A stretch of 64,000 bases of DNA from Fibrobacterota bacterium (lineage in GTDB: Bacteria > Fibrobacterota > Fibrobacteria > UBA11236). How positions within the stretch are numbered: position 1 is the first letter of the stretch; each line of letters begins with the position of its first letter. The translations under genes were made by a program, and so were the position numbers. Below the pieces are notes generated by a model that searched no databases, was not told where the DNA came from, and saw only the letters and a program-made list of their open reading frames with translations. Below, in pieces: positions 61,942 to 64,000 of this stretch. The stretch covers positions 1 through 64,000 of the forward strand of contig JAEKLQ010000029.1 in NCBI GenBank assembly GCA_019509785.1, read 5' to 3'.

Positions 61942-63347
61942 GCGGGGGCCCCGGGCCGGGCCCGCTTGCGCCAAACCAAGCGCGCCAGCTTCTGCAATAG
62001 CGAGACGTTGTTGAGGTAATTCTCGCGCGACATGCGGACCACCAGGAACAATCCCCCCAGTCCAACCAGTATGTTGGGGAGCCACATGGCCACCCAGGGC
62101 GAAATCAGCAGGCGATCGGCCATCACCTCGCCGCGCAACAGGCACACCCAATAAATCAGGTAGAACGCGACGCTATAGACGACTCCGGTGCCGATTCCGC
62201 CGCGCCGGGCCATGATCCCGAGGGGAACGCCGATGAATACGAAAACCAGGCAGGCCACCGGGATCGAGAATTTCTTGTGGATTTCCACCATGTATTGGCT
62301 GATTTCCTTTAGCTCGTTGTCTTCCCTGCGCTCGTAGCGTTCGATCAGGTACATCTTGTCCTTTTCCTGCCGCTTCACTTCCGCATAAGCCAAGGTGCCG
62401 ATCGGATCATCCTTCCACCAGGTCCCCTGTAACAGCCGAGGCGGTACGCCCTTCACGGTATCCGCCGCGAGCACGATGTCCATGGCATGCAGCTCGTCGA
62501 AGATCTTCTGCCGGTATTCCTGGCGGAGCGCCTTGAGGCGGCTCTCGCTCGCCTTCACGATGGCGTACATGTCCTGGATTTTCATTTCCCGATCGGTGCG
62601 GTAGGATCGCGTATGCCGTTCCAGGGTCGCGTCCACGTTATCGATGGCCACGTCCTGGCTCTTGAAGGCCACCCGCACGTAATTGGCCGCTTCCTTCGGA
62701 TCCACGAAATGATTCTCGCCCCCCAACAGGTGGATGACGATGCTCTTGCCGCCGTTGGCGTATTCCATGTAGGCCGAATCGGCGAAGGTGTAGCGCACCG
62801 GCTTCCCCGGCTCGATGCTGTAAATGCGCACCCCGCCAATCCTCCCGCTGGCCTGATCCAATTCGTCGATCCATATCAGGTAGTTGTCGAAATCGCGGAT
62901 CAAGGTACGCGGCGTGATCAGGGCCGTGGGCTTCTTGCGGCTGATGTCGTTACGCAAGGCCGCCGCGCGGAAGTTGGCTTCGGGAAGCACGTCGTTATTG
63001 AAGTACACCAGCCCCACGCCTAACGCGATGGCGATCAGCATGACGGGCAACATGGCCTTGAAGGGGGATATCCCTAAGGATTTCATGGCCGTGACCTCGT
63101 TATCCGAGGAGAAGCGCCCGAAGGCCATCAAGGTGGCCACCAGCACCGCCATGGGGATGGACAGGGCCAGCATCCAGGCCAGGTTGAGGACCATGATCTC
63201 CAGCACCACCCTCCATCCCAATCCCTTCGAGAGGATGGATGAGAGGATACGGATCAGGAAGTCCACCAGGAAAAGGAAGGTGATCACGAACAAGGAATAG
63301 AAGAAGGGGGCTATATGCTCCTTCAGGATATACCTTGATAGGATCAT
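61938..63347 (-). CDS. lptF: LPS export permease LptF
   Basis: 469 residues. N-terminal ILSRYILKEHIAPFFYSLF and the triplets with SIPMAVLVATLMAFGRFSSD and EVTAMKSLGISP are family typical. Long periplasmic domain about 120-350. Pairs with LptG. Confidence 0.93.
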   Translation of the reverse strand: MILSRYILKEHIAPFFYSLFVITFLFLVDFLIRILSSILSKGLGWRVVLEIMVLNLAWMLALSIPMAVLVATLMAFGRFSSDNEVTAMKSLGISPFKAMLPVMLIAIALGVGLVYFNNDVLPEANFRAAALRNDISRKKPTALITPRTLIRDFDNYLIWIDELDQASGRIGGVRIYSIEPGKPVRYTFADSAYMEYANGGKSIVIHLLGGENHFVDPKEAANYVRVAFKSQDVAIDNVDATLERHTRSYRTDREMKIQDMYAIVKASESRLKALRQEYRQKIFDELHAMDIVLAADTVKGVPPRLLQGTWWKDDPIGTLAYAEVKRQEKDKMYLIERYERREDNELKEISQYMVEIHKKFSIPVACLVFVFIGVPLGIMARRGGIGTGVVYSVAFYLIYWVCLLRGEVMADRLLISPWVAMWLPNILVGLGGLFLVVRMSRENYLNNVSLLQKLARLVWRKRARPGAPA

Positions 63348-63363
63348 GGCAGTTGAATATACT
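63335..63363 (+). promoter_or_regulatory. Promoter of the cpoB-like gene, overlapping a divergent lptF promoter
   Basis: TTGATA (63335-63340), 17-base spacer and TATACT (63358-63363) predict a start near 63370, nine bases before the ATG. A minus-strand TATATT (63361-63356) would start lptF about two bases before its ATG. The two -10 boxes overlap. Confidence 0.65.
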
Positions 63364-63378
63364 ACATCTTAACCTGCC

Positions 63379-64000
63379 ATGACAGCGCCGCGTAACCACT
63401 TACGGAAATCGACCCGTCCCTCGGCGAGGCCGACGAGGCCAATACTCGCGGCCTCGCTGCTTGCGGCGTGCCTGGCGGGCTGCGCTTCGGCGCCCAAGCT
63501 CCGTACCGGCGATCCCTCTCTCCCGGAAATCGACGTGCTCCAGCTCAAGGAAAACTCGGACGAGGCCCTCAAGCTGGCGCAAGAGAACAAGCTCGATCTG
63601 CAAAGCCTGGAGTCCAAGGTCCGCGAACTGGACAGCCGCATCTCTTCCCTGGGCGACGAGCTCTCCAATCTGCCCACCGCCAAGCTGGACGAACTGGGCC
63701 AGCAGGTGGCGCTGATGACGGAACAATTGCATTCCTTGGAAGAGCGTCTGGCAAAGGGTCCCGCGGGACCGGCGCCCAAGAAAGCCCTCGCCACCTTCGC
63801 GCCCACCGCCCTGGATTCGGCCGATGCGGCTCCGGAAAAGACCCCGGCGAACCGGGTCGCGTCCAAAGGCGACTCGAGCGGAAAAGCGGCGCCTACCAAG
63901 CCGGCCCATGGCGCCGCGGGATCGAAACCATCCCCCCGCAAGCCTCCGGCCACCGAGGTGGAAGCCGCCATCTACAAGAAGGCTTTCGATCTCTACTACG
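63379..64000 (+). CDS. CpoB/YbgF-like Tol-Pal lipoprotein, partial at window edge
   Basis: At least 207 residues; open to the window end. Signal ends in lipobox CLAGCAS. A coiled coil (about 50-125: LKLAQENKLDLQSLESKVRE) is followed by a Pro/Ala/Lys linker, then IYKKAFDLYY, the start of YbgF TPRs. CpoB links Tol to peptidoglycan synthesis. No ribosome site precedes the ATG. Confidence 0.82.
   Translation, partial: MTAPRNHLRKSTRPSARPTRPILAASLLAACLAGCASAPKLRTGDPSLPEIDVLQLKENSDEALKLAQENKLDLQSLESKVRELDSRISSLGDELSNLPTAKLDELGQQVALMTEQLHSLEERLAKGPAGPAPKKALATFAPTALDSADAAPEKTPANRVASKGDSSGKAAPTKPAHGAAGSKPSPRKPPATEVEAAIYKKAFDLYY

Overview
The window is dense, moderately high-GC bacterial chromosome with about 53 protein genes, three tRNAs and an SRP RNA. 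Many genes are packed so tightly that stop and start codons overlap (ATGA, TAATG, TGATG, GTGA). It encodes LptF/LptG, MlaE/MlaF, Tol-Pal-type CpoB, an OmpA/TSP3 protein, a secretin and many lipoproteins, so the cell is a diderm (Gram-negative type). An Asn-rich Rho, Asp-rich TSP3 and 'DNDGDG' repeats, a menaquinone-type UbiA/UbiX/UbiE block and GatB fit an FCB-like lineage such as Fibrobacterota. That placement is inference from gene content, not a marker-gene result. I see no phage, transposon, integron or CRISPR array; this looks like core chromosome.

Layout. 1-2.5 kb: coiled-coil protein and TPR protein (minus), then tRNA-Gln. 3-7.1 kb: a 56-residue orphan protein with a perfect terminator, then a heterodimeric ABC exporter with one degenerate ATP site. 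7.2-12.9 kb: tRNA-Ser, rpoZ-like gene, coaBC, a UDG-like protein without Fe-S cysteines, dnaB, mlaE, mlaF. 13-17.8 kb: PRC-barrel protein, radA, an N-terminally short tgt, two orphans. 17.9-23.5 kb: lipoprotein and outer-membrane protein pair, Nudix hydrolase, lipoprotein, OmpA/TSP3 protein. 23.5-29.3 kb: birA, osmC, rho, a frameshifted small gene, gatB, trmB. 29.35-29.55 kb: telomere-like tandem repeats forming a giant hairpin between convergent genes.

29.6-42.3 kb: one continuous minus-strand run, der-plsY-merR-gspL-gspM-gspC-gspK-gspI-gspJ-gspE-gspD-sprT. It joins housekeeping genes to a type II secretion (or type IV pilus-like) machine. GspF and GspG/H are absent from the window. The gspJ-like gene has a tandem-repeat leader and an EF-hand pair. 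42.4-48.4 kb: PHP protein, a doubtful lipoprotein, ubiA/ubiX/ubiE (menaquinone), tRNA-Phe, greB, orphans and an acyl-carrier-like protein without the phosphopantetheine serine.

48.5-58.3 kb: an envelope and peptide-processing region. It holds SppA fused to a barrel-like domain, an exported TldD/TldE-like pair, a MurG-like glycosyltransferase, an MpaA-like murein peptide amidase and, divergently, an L-Ala-D/L-Glu epimerase. These last two would act in sequence in murein peptide recycling. 57.8-64 kb: peptide deformylase, SRP RNA with its promoter, tadA, a GAF-GGDEF diguanylate cyclase, lptG, lptF and, divergently, the start of cpoB. Several operons appear to begin with leaderless or near-leaderless mRNAs, because -10 boxes lie only 0-15 bases from the ATG with no Shine-Dalgarno site.
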